A stretch of DNA of 64,000 nucleotides from assembly GCF_013373365.1 (NCBI RefSeq), contig NZ_CP035925.1, positions 2,976,001 to 3,040,000 on the forward strand, given 5' to 3'. The translations under genes and the position numbers were made by a program. Position 1 is the first letter of the stretch; every line of letters starts with the position of its first letter. The DNA comes from Lentibacillus sp. CBA3610. GTDB lineage: Bacteria; Bacillota; Bacilli; Bacillales; Amphibacillaceae. Below the pieces are notes generated by a model. That model saw only the letters and a list, made by a program, of their open reading frames with translations, was not told the origin of the DNA and did no database searches. Below, piece after piece: positions 44,971 through 55,465 of this stretch.

Positions 44971-46503
44971 TCATGGTGTCAGTTGATCCAATAGGTTATG
45001 TTTATATTCAAACTTGCTGTCAGATAACGGATTTAAGGCAGCACTGACCGCTTCAATATCCTCCGAAAAAGCACGATCACTCGTTATCGTTGGTACAACA
45101 GTTCGAAAATCGCTCCAAAGCTTCCGTAATTTTGGTGCGGATTTTTCAGGTTCTTTATAATCAATCGCCTGTAATGCACAAATACATTCAATCGCGAGAA
45201 CCCGCCTTGCATTCTGAATAATTGATCCTGCATGACGCGCTGCTATAGTGCCCATACTGACATGGTCTTCCTGATTGGCTGAAGATGGAATGGAATCCAC
45301 ACTGGCGGGATGTGCTAATGTTTTATTTTCTGAAACCAGTGATGCAGCGGTATATTGCATAATCATCGCCCCTGATTCCAGTCCAGGCTTAGGGCTTAAG
45401 AAAGGCGGCAGGTCATTAAGCTGCGGGTTGACTAAACGCTCGACTCTGCGCTCAGCTATGTTGGCAAGTTCGGCTATAGCAATTTTTAAAAAATCCATGG
45501 CTAACGCAATTGGCTGGCCATGAAAATTCCCGCCGGATATGACCAGTTCACCGTCATCGAAAATAAGCGGATTGTCGGTTGCTGCATTCATCTCAATCTC
45601 CAGCTTCTCCTTTACGTAATCGAGCGTCTGCCAGGTGGCACCATGAACTTGTGGAATACAGCGGATCGAATAGGCATCCTGAACCCGTTTGTCACCTTGT
45701 CGTGTGATCAATTGGCTGTCTTCCAACCAGTTATTCATTCGCTCCGCTACTTGTTCCTGCTGTTTATAACCGCGTGCTTTATGAATCGAAGGGTGAAACG
45801 CATCAATTATGCCGCCCAGCCCCTCTATTGTTAATGCTGCTATCCATTCACTGTCGTATGCCAGCTTCTCTGCTTCAATATAATTAAGGACGCCCATAGC
45901 TGTCATGGCCTGTGTCCCGTTAATCAGTGCCAGCCCTTCTTTTGCCTTTAACGTAATCGGCTGAATCGCCTTAGCATCCAACACGTTCTTTGCATCAACT
46001 GAATGCCCATCGCTATCATAAACTTTGCCCTCTCCAACCAAAACAAGCGCCAAGTGTGCTAAAGGTGCCAGATCACCGGAAGCTCCCAATGACCCCTGCT
46101 GTGGAATAACCGGATGAACCTGTTTATTGATCAGTTCCTGCAAAGCTTTAACAACTTCCGGACGAACACCTGAAAACCCTTTTAAAAGGGCGTTCAATCG
46201 GAGAACAACCATGGCTCTGGACACCACTTCAGGGAAAAACGCACCAACACCACATGCATGCGAGCGAATCAGATTCAGCTGCAGTTCTTCCACGTCTTCT
46301 TCGTTAATGATGACATCACTAAACTTTCCAAAACCTGTATTAATGCCGTAAACGGTTTGATGATTGGTTACGATCTCATCTACAGCAATCCGGCTATTTC
46401 GAACATCTGCCATGCTCTGTTCTGATATGGTGACGTCTTCCAAGTCCAGACAGATTCTTTTCATCTGGTTGATCATCAACGAATGACCTGTTAATTCAAT
46501 CAT
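44971..46503 (-). CDS. hutH: Histidine ammonia-lyase
   Basis: A 510-aa homotetramer-forming enzyme that converts histidine to urocanate and ammonia, the first step of histidine degradation. The MIO cofactor-forming triad Ala141-Ser142-Gly143 is in [18 protein letters not shown]. Further active-site residues in GINTGFGKF (about 53-61) and SNFHG-like [10 protein letters not shown] are conserved. The start overlaps the hutI stop in ATGA, with GGGAGG ahead. Length and ends are intact. Confidence 0.96.
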   Translation of the reverse strand: MIELTGHSLMINQMKRICLDLEDVTISEQSMADVRNSRIAVDEIVTNHQTVYGINTGFGKFSDVIINEEDVEELQLNLIRSHACGVGAFFPEVVSRAMVVLRLNALLKGFSGVRPEVVKALQELINKQVHPVIPQQGSLGASGDLAPLAHLALVLVGEGKVYDSDGHSVDAKNVLDAKAIQPITLKAKEGLALINGTQAMTAMGVLNYIEAEKLAYDSEWIAALTIEGLGGIIDAFHPSIHKARGYKQQEQVAERMNNWLEDSQLITRQGDKRVQDAYSIRCIPQVHGATWQTLDYVKEKLEIEMNAATDNPLIFDDGELVISGGNFHGQPIALAMDFLKIAIAELANIAERRVERLVNPQLNDLPPFLSPKPGLESGAMIMQYTAASLVSENKTLAHPASVDSIPSSANQEDHVSMGTIAARHAGSIIQNARRVLAIECICALQAIDYKEPEKSAPKLRKLWSDFRTVVPTITSDRAFSEDIEAVSAALNPLSDSKFEYKHNLLDQLTP

Positions 46504-47783
46504 TTATGAGTCCTCCCATTATTGTCTGCAACCACCGTCTCTCCCTTTTTAATAACCGTCTCAATATGATTCATCCCATAGTTGTACGACAGCATCATAT
46601 AGTTCGGTACGTCAAATATAGCAATGTCAGCTTGTTTTCCCACCTCCAGACTGCCAATTTCATCAGCACAATCAATCGCATGTGCCGCATTAATCGTGGC
46701 TGCTGTCAGGACTTCTTCCGGGGGCATGCCCATTTTCAGACAGCCCAGATTCATGATGAACTGCAGGGATAATGTTGGCGATGAACCGGGATTGGCATCG
46801 GTCGACAGCGCTACAGGCACCCCGTTTTCAATCATTTTCCGTGCATCCGCAAATTCCGCCATCAGGAAAAAGGCTGTTCCAGGCAGCAGGACGCCCATCA
46901 CATCGTTCTCTGCCATCTTGCGGATACCTTCATCAGAGGCTTTCAATAAATGATCAGCAGAAATAGCACCGACTTCTGCTGCCAGCTCAGCTCCGCCATA
47001 TGGCTCAATTTCATCAGCATGGATTTTCGGAACCAGTCCATATTCCTTGCCGGCTTCCAAGATCCGACGTGACTGACCCGGTGTGAAAACACCCCGCTCG
47101 CAGAACACATCGTTAAATTTGGCCAGGTTCCGCCGTGCCATTTCCGGCAGCATGTCATCAATTACGCGTCTGACAAATGGTTCCGGATTGTCCCGCTCAT
47201 CAATAGGAACGGCATGCGCTCCCATAAATGTAGAGACAATATCCATTGCATGATCCTCGTTCAGTTTCGCAGCAACCTCCAATTGTTTAAGTTCATGCTC
47301 CAAGGACAGTCCATACCCACTTTTGGCTTCCACTGTCGTGACTCCATACTGGAAAAATGTATCCAGACGATACTTCGACTCTTCATAAAGCTGATCAAAA
47401 TCTGCATCCATTGTCGCTCTCGTTGTCGCATGAATCCCGCCCCCGGCATTCATGATTTCCATATACGACTGACCTTTCAGCCGCATCACATATTCATTTT
47501 CCCGGGTGCCGGCATGAACCAGATGTGTGTGCGGATCAATCAGACCGGGTGTAACCGTCTTCCCGGTCGCATCAATCACCTTTGCTCCGGCAATCAATCC
47601 CTGATATTGCTGTTCGAGATCTGCCAGCGTGCCAACTGCCTTGATTTTCCCGTCTTCCACGAGCACACTGCCATTTTCAATCATAGTCAATTCGCGCATG
47701 GCATCACGCTTCGCCGGACGTTCCGAATGCCCTGCCATTGTCACGACTTGGGCTGCGTTTTTGATTAAAAGTGTTTGTGCCAT
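46500..47783 (-). CDS. hutI: Imidazolonepropionase
   Basis: A 427-aa amidohydrolase that opens imidazolone propionate to formiminoglutamate (third step). Metal ligands His85 and His87 are in the [15 protein letters not shown] segment, with further ligands in KIHADE (about 249-254), SADHL and [11 protein letters not shown] 47783 follows AGAGGAGG. It is intact and lies between hutU and hutH, with a 196-bp gap to hutU filled by a 21-bp array. Confidence 0.95.
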   Translation of the reverse strand: MAQTLLIKNAAQVVTMAGHSERPAKRDAMRELTMIENGSVLVEDGKIKAVGTLADLEQQYQGLIAGAKVIDATGKTVTPGLIDPHTHLVHAGTRENEYVMRLKGQSYMEIMNAGGGIHATTRATMDADFDQLYEESKYRLDTFFQYGVTTVEAKSGYGLSLEHELKQLEVAAKLNEDHAMDIVSTFMGAHAVPIDERDNPEPFVRRVIDDMLPEMARRNLAKFNDVFCERGVFTPGQSRRILEAGKEYGLVPKIHADEIEPYGGAELAAEVGAISADHLLKASDEGIRKMAENDVMGVLLPGTAFFLMAEFADARKMIENGVPVALSTDANPGSSPTLSLQFIMNLGCLKMGMPPEEVLTAATINAAHAIDCADEIGSLEVGKQADIAIFDVPNYMMLSYNYGMNHIETVIKKGETVVADNNGRTHK

Positions 47784-47853
47784 GTATGTGCCTCCTCTTG
47801 TTATTCTTGACGAATAAATTTTTCTATGATGCTCCTCTACCACTTATTGCCAT

Positions 47854-47966
47854 CTACAGCGTTTTTCTAGTAATCTATTGCAAATTTCGATTTAACTATA
47901 GCGATTCCCGCTCAATCTACAGCGATTTCACACTCTTCTACAGCGCTGCGCTTCAGGTGGCAGCGA
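47854..47966. repeat. 21-bp tandem array within the hut operon, core CTACAGCG
   Basis: CTACAGCG or variants begin at 47854, 47875 (CTATTGCA), 47896 (CTATAGCG), 47917 and 47938, exactly 21 bp apart, plus a diverged sixth near 47958 (TGGCAGCG). It fills the space between hutU and hutI, so it should be transcribed with the hut mRNA. On the minus strand the unit reads CGCTGTAG. Confidence 0.85.
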
Positions 47967-47978
47967 CAAAAACGATGA

Positions 47979-49672
47979 CTACTCTTCCATATTGTTCAGC
48001 ATTGGAATATTGACACCTTTTTCCCGTGCGGTTTGTTCCGCCAGTTCATAACCTGCATCAACGTGCCGGGCAACCCCCATACCAGGGTCTGTCGTCAACA
48101 CCCGTTCAAGCCGGGCTTCTGCATCCTTCGTGCCATCTGCAACTATCACCATCCCGGCGTGCAGTGAATACCCCATGCCGACACCGCCGCCGTGATGCAC
48201 ACTGACCCAACTGGCACCGCCGACACTGTTGATAAGCGCATTCAAAATCGGCCAGTCCGCAACAGCGTCACTGCCATCTTTCATGCCTTCTGTCTCACGG
48301 TTTGGCGAGGCCACCGAGCCGGAATCAAGATGGTCACGTCCAATGACAATTGGGGCTTTCAGTTCGCCGCTTGCCACCATATCGTTAATGATTTTACCGA
48401 ATCGGGCGCGTTCCCCGTAGCCAAACCAGCAAATCCGTGACGGTAGTCCTTGAAAGCTGATTTTATCCCGCGCCATACGGATCCAGTTGCAGAGCGATTC
48501 GTTATAGCTGAACTCTCGTAAAATGACGTCATCCGTCTTATAAATGTCTTCCGGATCACCCGACAGCGCCACCCAGCGGAATGGGCCTTTGCCTTCGCAA
48601 AACTGCGGCCGGATATATGCCGGAACAAATCCCGGAAAGTCAAATGCCCCCTCAACCCCTTCATCCTTAGCGACTTGACGAATGTTGTTGCCATAGTCAA
48701 ACGTGATGGCACCCTGTCGTTGCATCGCGAGCATCGCCTCCACGTGACGGGCAATACTTTTCCGGGACAGCATCGTGTAATGTGCTGGATCCTGACTGCG
48801 CAAATCTGCCGCCTCCTCCAGTGTCATATCCACCGGCACATAGCCATTTTTTGGATCGTGCGCTGATGTCTGATCGGTCAGTACATCCGGGACAAACCCT
48901 TTTGCAATCATGTCCGGCAAAACTTCCGCAGCATTCCCAAGCAGCCCAATCGATAGCGCCTTACCCACATCGCGTGCTTCACGGGCCAGCGTGAGCGCAT
49001 GATCCAAATCATCAACCTGCGTATCAAGGTACTTCGTTTCCAGACGCCGATCAATCCGGTGCTGATCGACTTCAACAGTAATGCAAACACCATCATTCAG
49101 CGTTACCGCCAATGGCTGTGCGCCACCCATGCCGCCAAGTCCTGCTGTCAATGTAATTGTTCCCTTCAAGCTGCCGTCAAAATGCTGGCGCGCACATTCC
49201 GCAAATGTTTCATATGTTCCTTGTACAATCCCCTGACTGCCGATATAAATCCAGCTTCCGGCCGTCATTTGGCCGTACATCATCAACCCTTTTTGATCGA
49301 GTTCATTGAATTGATCCCAATTAGCCCATGCCGGAACTAGATTGGAGTTTGGCCAGCCAGTACTTTCGGTGCGTCCTTGTGTGCGTACGGAAACCCGCAA
49401 CAGGCTTGCCTGGACTGCACGAGGAGCGTCCTCATCATTTTCCAGCCGCTTTCATCTCCCTGAACAATCGCCCTTCATAGCCTTGCCCAGTTTGCGTGCT
49501 GCTTTTTTCCGATACCGCCCGTAGAACTACCAGTCATCCGGATTTTCCGCCCACGTCCCGGATTCAGGTTGTTGTTCAGCATCCGGAGTGCTGCTTCCTG
49601 AAGCCACCCTTTTGTGTGTAATTTTTCGTGCCGCGATAAATACTCAACCGTATTTTCGTTTTCCCCAGTCAT
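47979..49672 (-). pseudogene. hutU: Urocanate hydratase, N-terminal part frameshifted
   Basis: Residues from [10 protein letters not shown] to the C-terminus (47979 to about 49370) are clean urocanase, which adds water to urocanate with tightly bound NAD. FGxGG-like [15 protein letters not shown] and the [18 protein letters not shown] segment are present. The N-terminus starts at ATG 49672 (GWLQEAALRMLNNNL is correct), but between about 49350 and 49565 the frame breaks many times. Base-by-base comparison with the expected protein needs ten or more single-base insertions. Either the gene is broken or the assembly is poor here. Confidence 0.8.
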
Positions 49673-49718
49673 ACCACCATCTCCCTATCATTTAATTTTA
49701 AAGCGCTTACAAAACTGC

Positions 49719-50677
49719 CTATTTATGAAATTCCCGTAATGGTTTTCTGCCACTAGATTTGCCGCAAGCTTTGACCGTTTCTATCCACTTTCAATCCACC
49801 AGCGGGGTTCACTTTCCGATATATCAAAACTCAATGTATTTCGCCCTTCCCCGCAATATAGTCAAAAGTGTTTTTTCACCGTTTTCGGATCAAGCCCCAG
49901 CGGTGACGGCGCACTCACACCCGGAGCCGCTGATGCCACAATCGAATCGGTGCATAATGTCATAATCAGATAATCATGCCGTTTTGAAAAATCATCGATC
50001 GCAGCAAATGAATCCTTAAAGTCATTCACTCCAAGATTTTTCTCCAAAATATACTCACAACCGAATTTTTCAGCAGTCTCGAATAAAGCTTTTGTATTGC
50101 CAAATTCCTGGATCCCCAGGCACATATAACCAGCCTTATCATCTTCCTCTAAAATTTGCCTAAACATCGTACCTGACGATGGCTCAGGGTCATCACGCAT
50201 ATCGAAATGCGCATCAATATTGATTATTCCGAGCGTTTTGTCAGGTCCTATAAACTCCCTTGCACCAAGATAGTGCCCATACAGCGTTTCATGTCCGCCG
50301 CCAAGAACGGTGGGTGTCATCCCTTTATTTAAAACACCTGCTACGTGCTGACCAAGTTTCAGCCTGTGCTTCCTCCAGCTTTATTTTCCCTCGCAGTATA
50401 TCGTGCCACCATCGGCAAATCTCACCTGATGCATCCAAATGATACGGCAGTTTTAGCCAGGGGACTGACGAATGGCGTCCGGAGCCTGTGCAGCACCCTG
50501 CCGGCCCTTGTACGTCTAACACCTTCATCACTGGCAAAGCCGATGATTCCGAACCCTTTTTAACCGAAGTCAGATCATCCAGCTTCATCCATTTGACCAT
50601 CTGATGAATCGAAAGCTCGCCCGAATCTTCAGTACCCAATCAACCCTGCCGCTCCAAAGCTTATTGTCTGTTTGCAT
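49719..50677 (-). pseudogene. hutG: Formimidoylglutamase, frameshifted at both ends
   Basis: An arginase-family enzyme that hydrolyses formiminoglutamate to glutamate and formamide. The central block 49862-50320 is clean: VLGGGHETLYGHYLG, NIDAHFDMRDD (metal ligands) and APSPLGLDPKTVK. The N-terminus starts MQTDNKLWSGRVD at ATG 50677 and continues as TEDSGELSIHQMVKW in another frame. After KTVKK the frame breaks again, but LSFDISE and a terminal FHK-stop (TAG at 49719-49721) can be recovered. Multiple single-base insertions are present in both flanks. Confidence 0.78.
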
Positions 50678-50728
50678 ATAAATATTAGACCACCCCACTT
50701 CATGCTGCTGATTTCAGAAAATAGTTAT

Positions 50729-50786
50729 TATACTTAATATTATATTTTAACTGTGCTATAATTACTAATACTTATTTATTATATTT
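50729..50786. promoter_or_regulatory. Divergent hut/lysR control region with direct repeat
   Basis: Two related boxes, 50729-50748 and 50767-50786, share ATACTTA and ATTATATTT and are 38 bp apart. A TGCTATAAT extended -10 (50754-50762) could serve the LysR gene, and TATAAT motifs face hutG. The layout fits a LysR protein controlling both directions. Confidence 0.45.
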
Positions 50787-50818
50787 CGATAGTTTTTATC
50801 TATAGAGGAGTATAAGCG

Positions 50819-51700
50819 ATGGATATCCGCCAATTAAACTATTTCATCACCCTTGTTGATGAACAGACTTACACGAGAGCTGCCAATATACTGCACATCT
50901 CACAACCATCTTTGAGTGCTGCAATCAAAAAACTGGAACAGGAAGTCGGATTGATTCTCATTGACCGCTCTGATCGCCAACTCCGGATCACGAAGGAAGG
51001 CCAGATTCTTTATCAGGAGGCTCAAAAATTGCTCCGGCACTATGAGCATGTTTCCTTTGAAATGGACAGGCTCAAGCAGCAGGGACCACTTGAATTATCA
51101 GTAGGCCTGATCGAATCCTCGATGTTTTTTGTGCCTGACATTCTAAACCGATTTAAACAGGAATACCGTGATGTACGCGTCAGCCTTCTGGAAACTCTTA
51201 GTCTCGGTGATGTAAAAAAGGCTTTGAACAACTTTGATATCCATCTGGCCATCACCAATCAGTATATTCACCAGGAAGATATCAAAACCATCCCGATTTA
51301 CGAGGAAAACCTCGTCGCACTCATTCCTCCCGAACATGCATTGGGCCATAAAAGCTCACTTCACATTCATGATCTGGAAGGCGAAAATTTTATTGTCTGC
51401 AAAGAAGGATTCCAGACACGGCAGGACATCTTAAACGCCTTCAGCAAATCAGGTGTCAAACCGAATATCCAATTCGAAATTGAACGATTCGAAACCGGCT
51501 GCAGTCTTGTGGAAGATGGTCTTGGCATCACTGTCATCCCGGAAAATTACGTCCGCTATTCCAAACAGACAAACTGTGCTATCAAGAAAATCGATGACGT
51601 CAATATCTCGCGCATCGTGTATCTCGCCTATGACAAAAACCGCTACCAGCCACCGATTGTGATGCGGTTTATCGCATTAGTGAAAGAATTTTTTACGTGA
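50819..51700 (+). CDS. LysR-family regulator of the hut operon (inferred)
   Basis: A 293-aa LysR-type regulator. The N-terminal winged HTH (MDIRQLNYFITLVDEQTYTRAANILHISQPSLSAAIKKLEQEVGLIL) is complete, and the C-terminal periplasmic-binding-like domain runs from about 90 to 290. The ATG follows TAGAGGAG. It is divergent from hutG. B. subtilis controls hut by the antiterminator HutP; no hutP-like gene is seen, so this LysR protein is the likely histidine/urocanate-responsive regulator. Confidence 0.85.
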   Translation: MDIRQLNYFITLVDEQTYTRAANILHISQPSLSAAIKKLEQEVGLILIDRSDRQLRITKEGQILYQEAQKLLRHYEHVSFEMDRLKQQGPLELSVGLIESSMFFVPDILNRFKQEYRDVRVSLLETLSLGDVKKALNNFDIHLAITNQYIHQEDIKTIPIYEENLVALIPPEHALGHKSSLHIHDLEGENFIVCKEGFQTRQDILNAFSKSGVKPNIQFEIERFETGCSLVEDGLGITVIPENYVRYSKQTNCAIKKIDDVNISRIVYLAYDKNRYQPPIVMRFIALVKEFFT

Positions 51701-51740
51701 GGGGGGGGTTTCATACCTATAATCGAAACGAGTCACGAGG

Positions 51741-51792
51741 AAGGGGGCATAATTCTTTAAAAAATATTCTCAAGAAATACGCCCCTTTTTTG
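51741..51792 (+). terminator. Terminator of the LysR gene
   Basis: AAGGGGGC(A)TAATTCTT pairs with AAGAAATACGCCCCTT, followed by T's. It resembles the hairpins at 56607 and 59302. The remaining 220 bp to the next gene holds nothing recognised. Confidence 0.65.
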
Positions 51793-52014
51793 TTTTTCAT
51801 TTCGATTGTAGTTATGACCAAAGCCTTTTATAGTGTTAGGGAAATCTATTATTTATAAATCATAAGGAGATTGATAAAGCTGATAGTATAGGAGGCATAA
51901 ACATCCGGGGATTAAAAGAAAGTGGCACGTGGCCAAAATCGGTTGGATGATTAACAGCCGTTGAGCTGGCATTAGTCCATCAAGCGAGTCCGGTGATTCT
52001 CTTTTAATCAAACC

Positions 52015-52803
52015 TTAAATGGCATACGATCGAACAAGATAACGCTCGATAAATTCAGCCAAGCCATCCTGTTCATGATGGCCGGTCACCACATCAGCGG
52101 CCATTTTCACTTCCGGGCCGGCATTTGCCATGGCAGCACTAATTCCGGCATTCCGCAGCATTTGGATATCGTTGGGACCGTCACCGATTGCTGCCGTTTC
52201 TTCGGGATTGATGCCAAACGCTCTAATCAGCACCTGGATTCCCGCCCATTTTGAAATACCGGGTGCCATGATTTCAAATCCGTCTTGCCAATCGATCACA
52301 TCCGCTTCATCACGAAATAAGTGTGACAGATGCGAACCATGACGTCCGGTCCTAACATTGTATTTCAGCACGTTCCTGTAATCCGCATTCCGCAGATCAC
52401 CGATATACTTTGGTGGAATGCGACTTTCTTTGGTCCACACATCGATTTCTTTGCGCACCCTGTTGCAATAAAGTCCATCTGCGGTATGCACAATGACATC
52501 ACACGCGTTTTCATTCGTTACACGATGAAAATTCGCCTCATCCAGTGTGACCGGATTCATCTGTGCAATTCTTCCTGTAAATCCTTCATAAATGGAAGCG
52601 CCATTCAGACAGATCATCGGTGTCTTCAAGCCAAGCAGACTATGGTAAGGTACCGTAATCTCATAATGACGACCTGTCGCAAGGAAAACTTTAGTACCCT
52701 GATTAATCAATCTGGTTATTGCCTCTGCATTGCGTTTTGAAACTTCATTTGATGACGTCAGCAATGTTCCATCCATATCAATGAACAATGCGCGTATACT
52801 CAT
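52015..52803 (-). CDS. Cof-type HAD-IIB phosphatase
   Basis: A 262-aa cytoplasmic HAD phosphatase. Motif I DMDGTLLTS is at about 9-17, motif II LATGRH about 41-46, and motif III/IV GDGPNDIQML about 208-217. The C2B cap lies between. Substrates of such proteins are sugar phosphates, FMN or pyridoxal phosphate; this one is undetermined. The ATG follows GGAGGGAG. Single gene. Confidence 0.9.
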   Translation of the reverse strand: MSIRALFIDMDGTLLTSSNEVSKRNAEAITRLINQGTKVFLATGRHYEITVPYHSLLGLKTPMICLNGASIYEGFTGRIAQMNPVTLDEANFHRVTNENACDVIVHTADGLYCNRVRKEIDVWTKESRIPPKYIGDLRNADYRNVLKYNVRTGRHGSHLSHLFRDEADVIDWQDGFEIMAPGISKWAGIQVLIRAFGINPEETAAIGDGPNDIQMLRNAGISAAMANAGPEVKMAADVVTGHHEQDGLAEFIERYLVRSYAI

Positions 52804-52927
52804 ATATTTCTCCCTCCTTCTATATCACAAGCATATCACCTGAGTGTAAATTGCAGATTAATGTGGTGTAATGATTGTGTGAAGCATTGCTTGCAGCGGG
52901 TTCCATTCTTCTCTAATGCAACACACT

Positions 52928-53809
52928 TTACGTTGAATGAGCGATTTTTGACGGACGGATATATTTCATGATGAGCCCATGTTTTGGCGAAAACAAAAAG
53001 CTCAGCATAAACAGAATACCTGTTGCAAAGGCCATTGAACCGGAAATCGACGTATCAATCCAGAATGCAATCACATAACCGGCAATGGCTGCCACAACGC
53101 CAAATAGGCCACTTAACACAAGCATCACCGCAAGTTTATCTGTCCATAGATAGGCGGAGGCGGCTGGTGTGATCAGCATTGCTACAACCATAATGGCGCC
53201 AACCGCATCAAATGAGGCAACCGTTGTCACCGAAACAAGTCCCATTAAAAAATAATGCATGAATAGGACTGGAATGCCTAAACTGGCGGCCAGTGCTGGA
53301 TCGAATGTTGTTATTTTCCATTCTTTATAAAAAGCAACAATGAAAAACAACACAACCAAAAAGACAAGGAGAAGAATTACAGTAGCTTCGGGAATGTCTC
53401 CGACGATTGGCAGTGTCACTGTTTGAAACGGAATAAACGTGATATCGCCCATCAAAGCATGTTGGACATCCAAGTGCACGTTACCGACCGATGTCGCAAT
53501 TAAAATAACCCCAATCGCAAACAAAGTGGTAAAGACAACCCCCATTGAAGCATCATGCTGGACATTTAAGGAATGCAGCCATTGAACAAAAAAAGCCGTT
53601 AATAGCCCCGCCGCGATACCACCGACAAGCATCGCCGGGCCACTTACTTCCCTTGTCACGAGGTAGGCCACGACGATCCCCAGTAATACCGTGTGACTGA
53701 TCGCATCCGCCATCATCGCTGTCTTTCGCAAAACTAAAAAGACACCGACAAGACCACAAGCCATTCCAACTAATGCAGCCGTTAAAATAATCCAAGCCGT
53801 ATAAGTCAT
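52928..53809 (-). CDS. mntD: Manganese ABC transporter permease MntD
   Basis: A 293-aa permease of the ABC-3 family with about eight helices. The conserved LVLRKTAMMADAISHTVLLGIV (about 26-47), typical of metal permeases, and DAVGAIMVVAMLITPAASAYL (about 200-220) are present. It is the last gene of mntABCD and starts one base after mntC ends. Two non-identical permeases (MntC, MntD) point to a heterodimer, as in B. subtilis Mn2+ uptake. Confidence 0.9.
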   Translation of the reverse strand: MTYTAWIILTAALVGMACGLVGVFLVLRKTAMMADAISHTVLLGIVVAYLVTREVSGPAMLVGGIAAGLLTAFFVQWLHSLNVQHDASMGVVFTTLFAIGVILIATSVGNVHLDVQHALMGDITFIPFQTVTLPIVGDIPEATVILLLVFLVVLFFIVAFYKEWKITTFDPALAASLGIPVLFMHYFLMGLVSVTTVASFDAVGAIMVVAMLITPAASAYLWTDKLAVMLVLSGLFGVVAAIAGYVIAFWIDTSISGSMAFATGILFMLSFLFSPKHGLIMKYIRPSKIAHST

Positions 53810-53810
53810 A

Positions 53811-54725
53811 TTAAGTCACGCCTCCCGTTCTGACACGAACCCTTGTTTTTGCCTTTTTCCGATGCATCCGGAACTGAATATAAGTGACAAGCAAACCTTT
53901 TTCTTTCCCAAGAATGAGTGATACAACAAACATGCCTGCTGCTGTCACCACAATGAAAGGACCTGTTGGCAAACCGCTCCCCATTGCGCTGATCCATGTC
54001 CCCACAGCTCCGGATACACCACCGAACGAAGCGGACAACAAAATCATTGTCAGAAAGGAACGCGTCCAATATCTGGCACTGACAGCCGGCATAATGAGCA
54101 TCGCCGCCATTAAAATTACCCCGACTGCTTGAATACCGATGACAATGGTGGTCACTAAAATAACCGTATATAATGTATTCATCCCGTTGATCGAGAGTCC
54201 GATCCCTTTGGCAAACTGTCTGTCAAACAAGAATAGTTTCCATTCCTTGAAACCAAAGAACACGACAAGAATGACGAGTAGAGCGAGCGTAAGCATTGTC
54301 AGGACATCTGAGGTAACCATGGCGGCTGCCTGCCCGTAAATAAAGCTATCGAGCCCGCTTTGATCGCCACCCGGAATCCGGTTAGCGATGGTCAGCAGCA
54401 TAATGCCCAAGCCATAAAAAACGGCCAGTATCATCCCCATGGCACTATCCTCTGATATCCGGCTTGTCGTGGTGATCCATTGAATCAGAAGTGCACCAAC
54501 GAAAGCACTGATAGCTGCGCCAATCACCAGAAAAAACAAATTCTTTTCGCCGATCAGCAAAAAGGCGATGACCACACCCGGCAAAGCAGCATGTGATAAC
54601 GCATCACTCATTAAATTTTGCCTTTTCCAATAAGCCAGACAGCCAATGATACCTGCTGCTACACCTAAAATCGTGGTACTTAATAAGACCCACTGCGTAT
54701 TACTGTTTAATAGAGTGTCCCACAT
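53811..54725 (-). CDS. mntC: Manganese ABC transporter permease MntC
   Basis: A 304-aa ABC-3 permease. Landmarks are WKRQNLMSDALSHAALPGVVIAF (about 34-56) and QAVGVILMAAMLIMPAVSARYW (about 206-227). The C-terminus is basic (HRKKAKTRVRVR). ATG 54725 lies inside the end of mntB (26-bp overlap), after GGGAGG. It pairs with MntD. Confidence 0.88.
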   Translation of the reverse strand: MWDTLLNSNTQWVLLSTTILGVAAGIIGCLAYWKRQNLMSDALSHAALPGVVIAFLLIGEKNLFFLVIGAAISAFVGALLIQWITTTSRISEDSAMGMILAVFYGLGIMLLTIANRIPGGDQSGLDSFIYGQAAAMVTSDVLTMLTLALLVILVVFFGFKEWKLFLFDRQFAKGIGLSINGMNTLYTVILVTTIVIGIQAVGVILMAAMLIMPAVSARYWTRSFLTMILLSASFGGVSGAVGTWISAMGSGLPTGPFIVVTAAGMFVVSLILGKEKGLLVTYIQFRMHRKKAKTRVRVRTGGVT

Positions 54726-55464
54726 CCTTCTGTTCGCCTCCCATCCATCGCATATTACCACCATATGCGTCAGCAATGTTTTCTTTTGTGAACGTTTCTT
54801 CCGTCTTTCCGTAATGCAGCACGGTACGATTCAGCAGCAGCACATGATCAAAATAATGTTCCACCGTTTGCAGATCATGATGCACCACCATCACGGTTTT
54901 GCCTGCTGATTTTAATTCCTTCAAAATTTCCATAATAGCGCGTTCTGTTCCCGCATCAACACCTGCCAGCGGTTCATCCATGAAATAGATATCTGCTTCT
55001 TGAACCAATGCCCGCGCCAGGAAAACACGCTGCTGCTGCCCGCCGGAAAGCTGGCTGATTTGTCGATTGGCATAGTCCTTCATCCCCATTTTTTCTAAAG
55101 CCGACATTGCCTGGGCACGATGGGTCTTGGATGGCCGTTTCAACCATCCAATCTTCCCGTACAGCCCCATCGTGACAACATCCAAGGCATCTGTTGGAAA
55201 GTCCCAATCGACTGATCCCCGCTGCGGAACATAACCAATCCGTTTCTTTACCTTGTGAAACGGCTGGCCAAAGAACGAAACATTTCCTGTCAGAATGGGG
55301 TGTAAATGTAACATCGTTTTGATCAGAGTTGACTTTCCAGCTCCATTTGGTCCGATAATACCTGTTAAGGAACCGGGGGCAACGTCAAACGTCACATCAT
55401 ACAGGACAGTATTTTTCTGATAGAAAGCCGACAAATGATCGACTTGAATAACCGGTTCGGACAT
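54700..55464 (-). CDS. mntB: Manganese ABC transporter ATPase MntB
   Basis: A 254-aa ATP-binding subunit. Walker A GPNGAGKST is at about 38-46, signature LSGGQQQR about 138-145, Walker B IYFMDEP about 158-164, and the switch VVHHDLQTV. The segment RIGYVPQRGSVDWDFPTDALDVVTMG is typical of Mn/Zn/Fe chelate ATPases. It starts one base after the mntA stop and overlaps mntC. Confidence 0.92.
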   Translation of the reverse strand: MSEPVIQVDHLSAFYQKNTVLYDVTFDVAPGSLTGIIGPNGAGKSTLIKTMLHLHPILTGNVSFFGQPFHKVKKRIGYVPQRGSVDWDFPTDALDVVTMGLYGKIGWLKRPSKTHRAQAMSALEKMGMKDYANRQISQLSGGQQQRVFLARALVQEADIYFMDEPLAGVDAGTERAIMEILKELKSAGKTVMVVHHDLQTVEHYFDHVLLLNRTVLHYGKTEETFTKENIADAYGGNMRWMGGEQKDVGHSIKQ

Positions 55465-55465
55465 C

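Noticed and set aside
49475-49672. Independent 65-aa gene
   Set aside because: Its first 37 residues are the N-terminus of urocanate hydratase; it is part of the frameshifted hutU.
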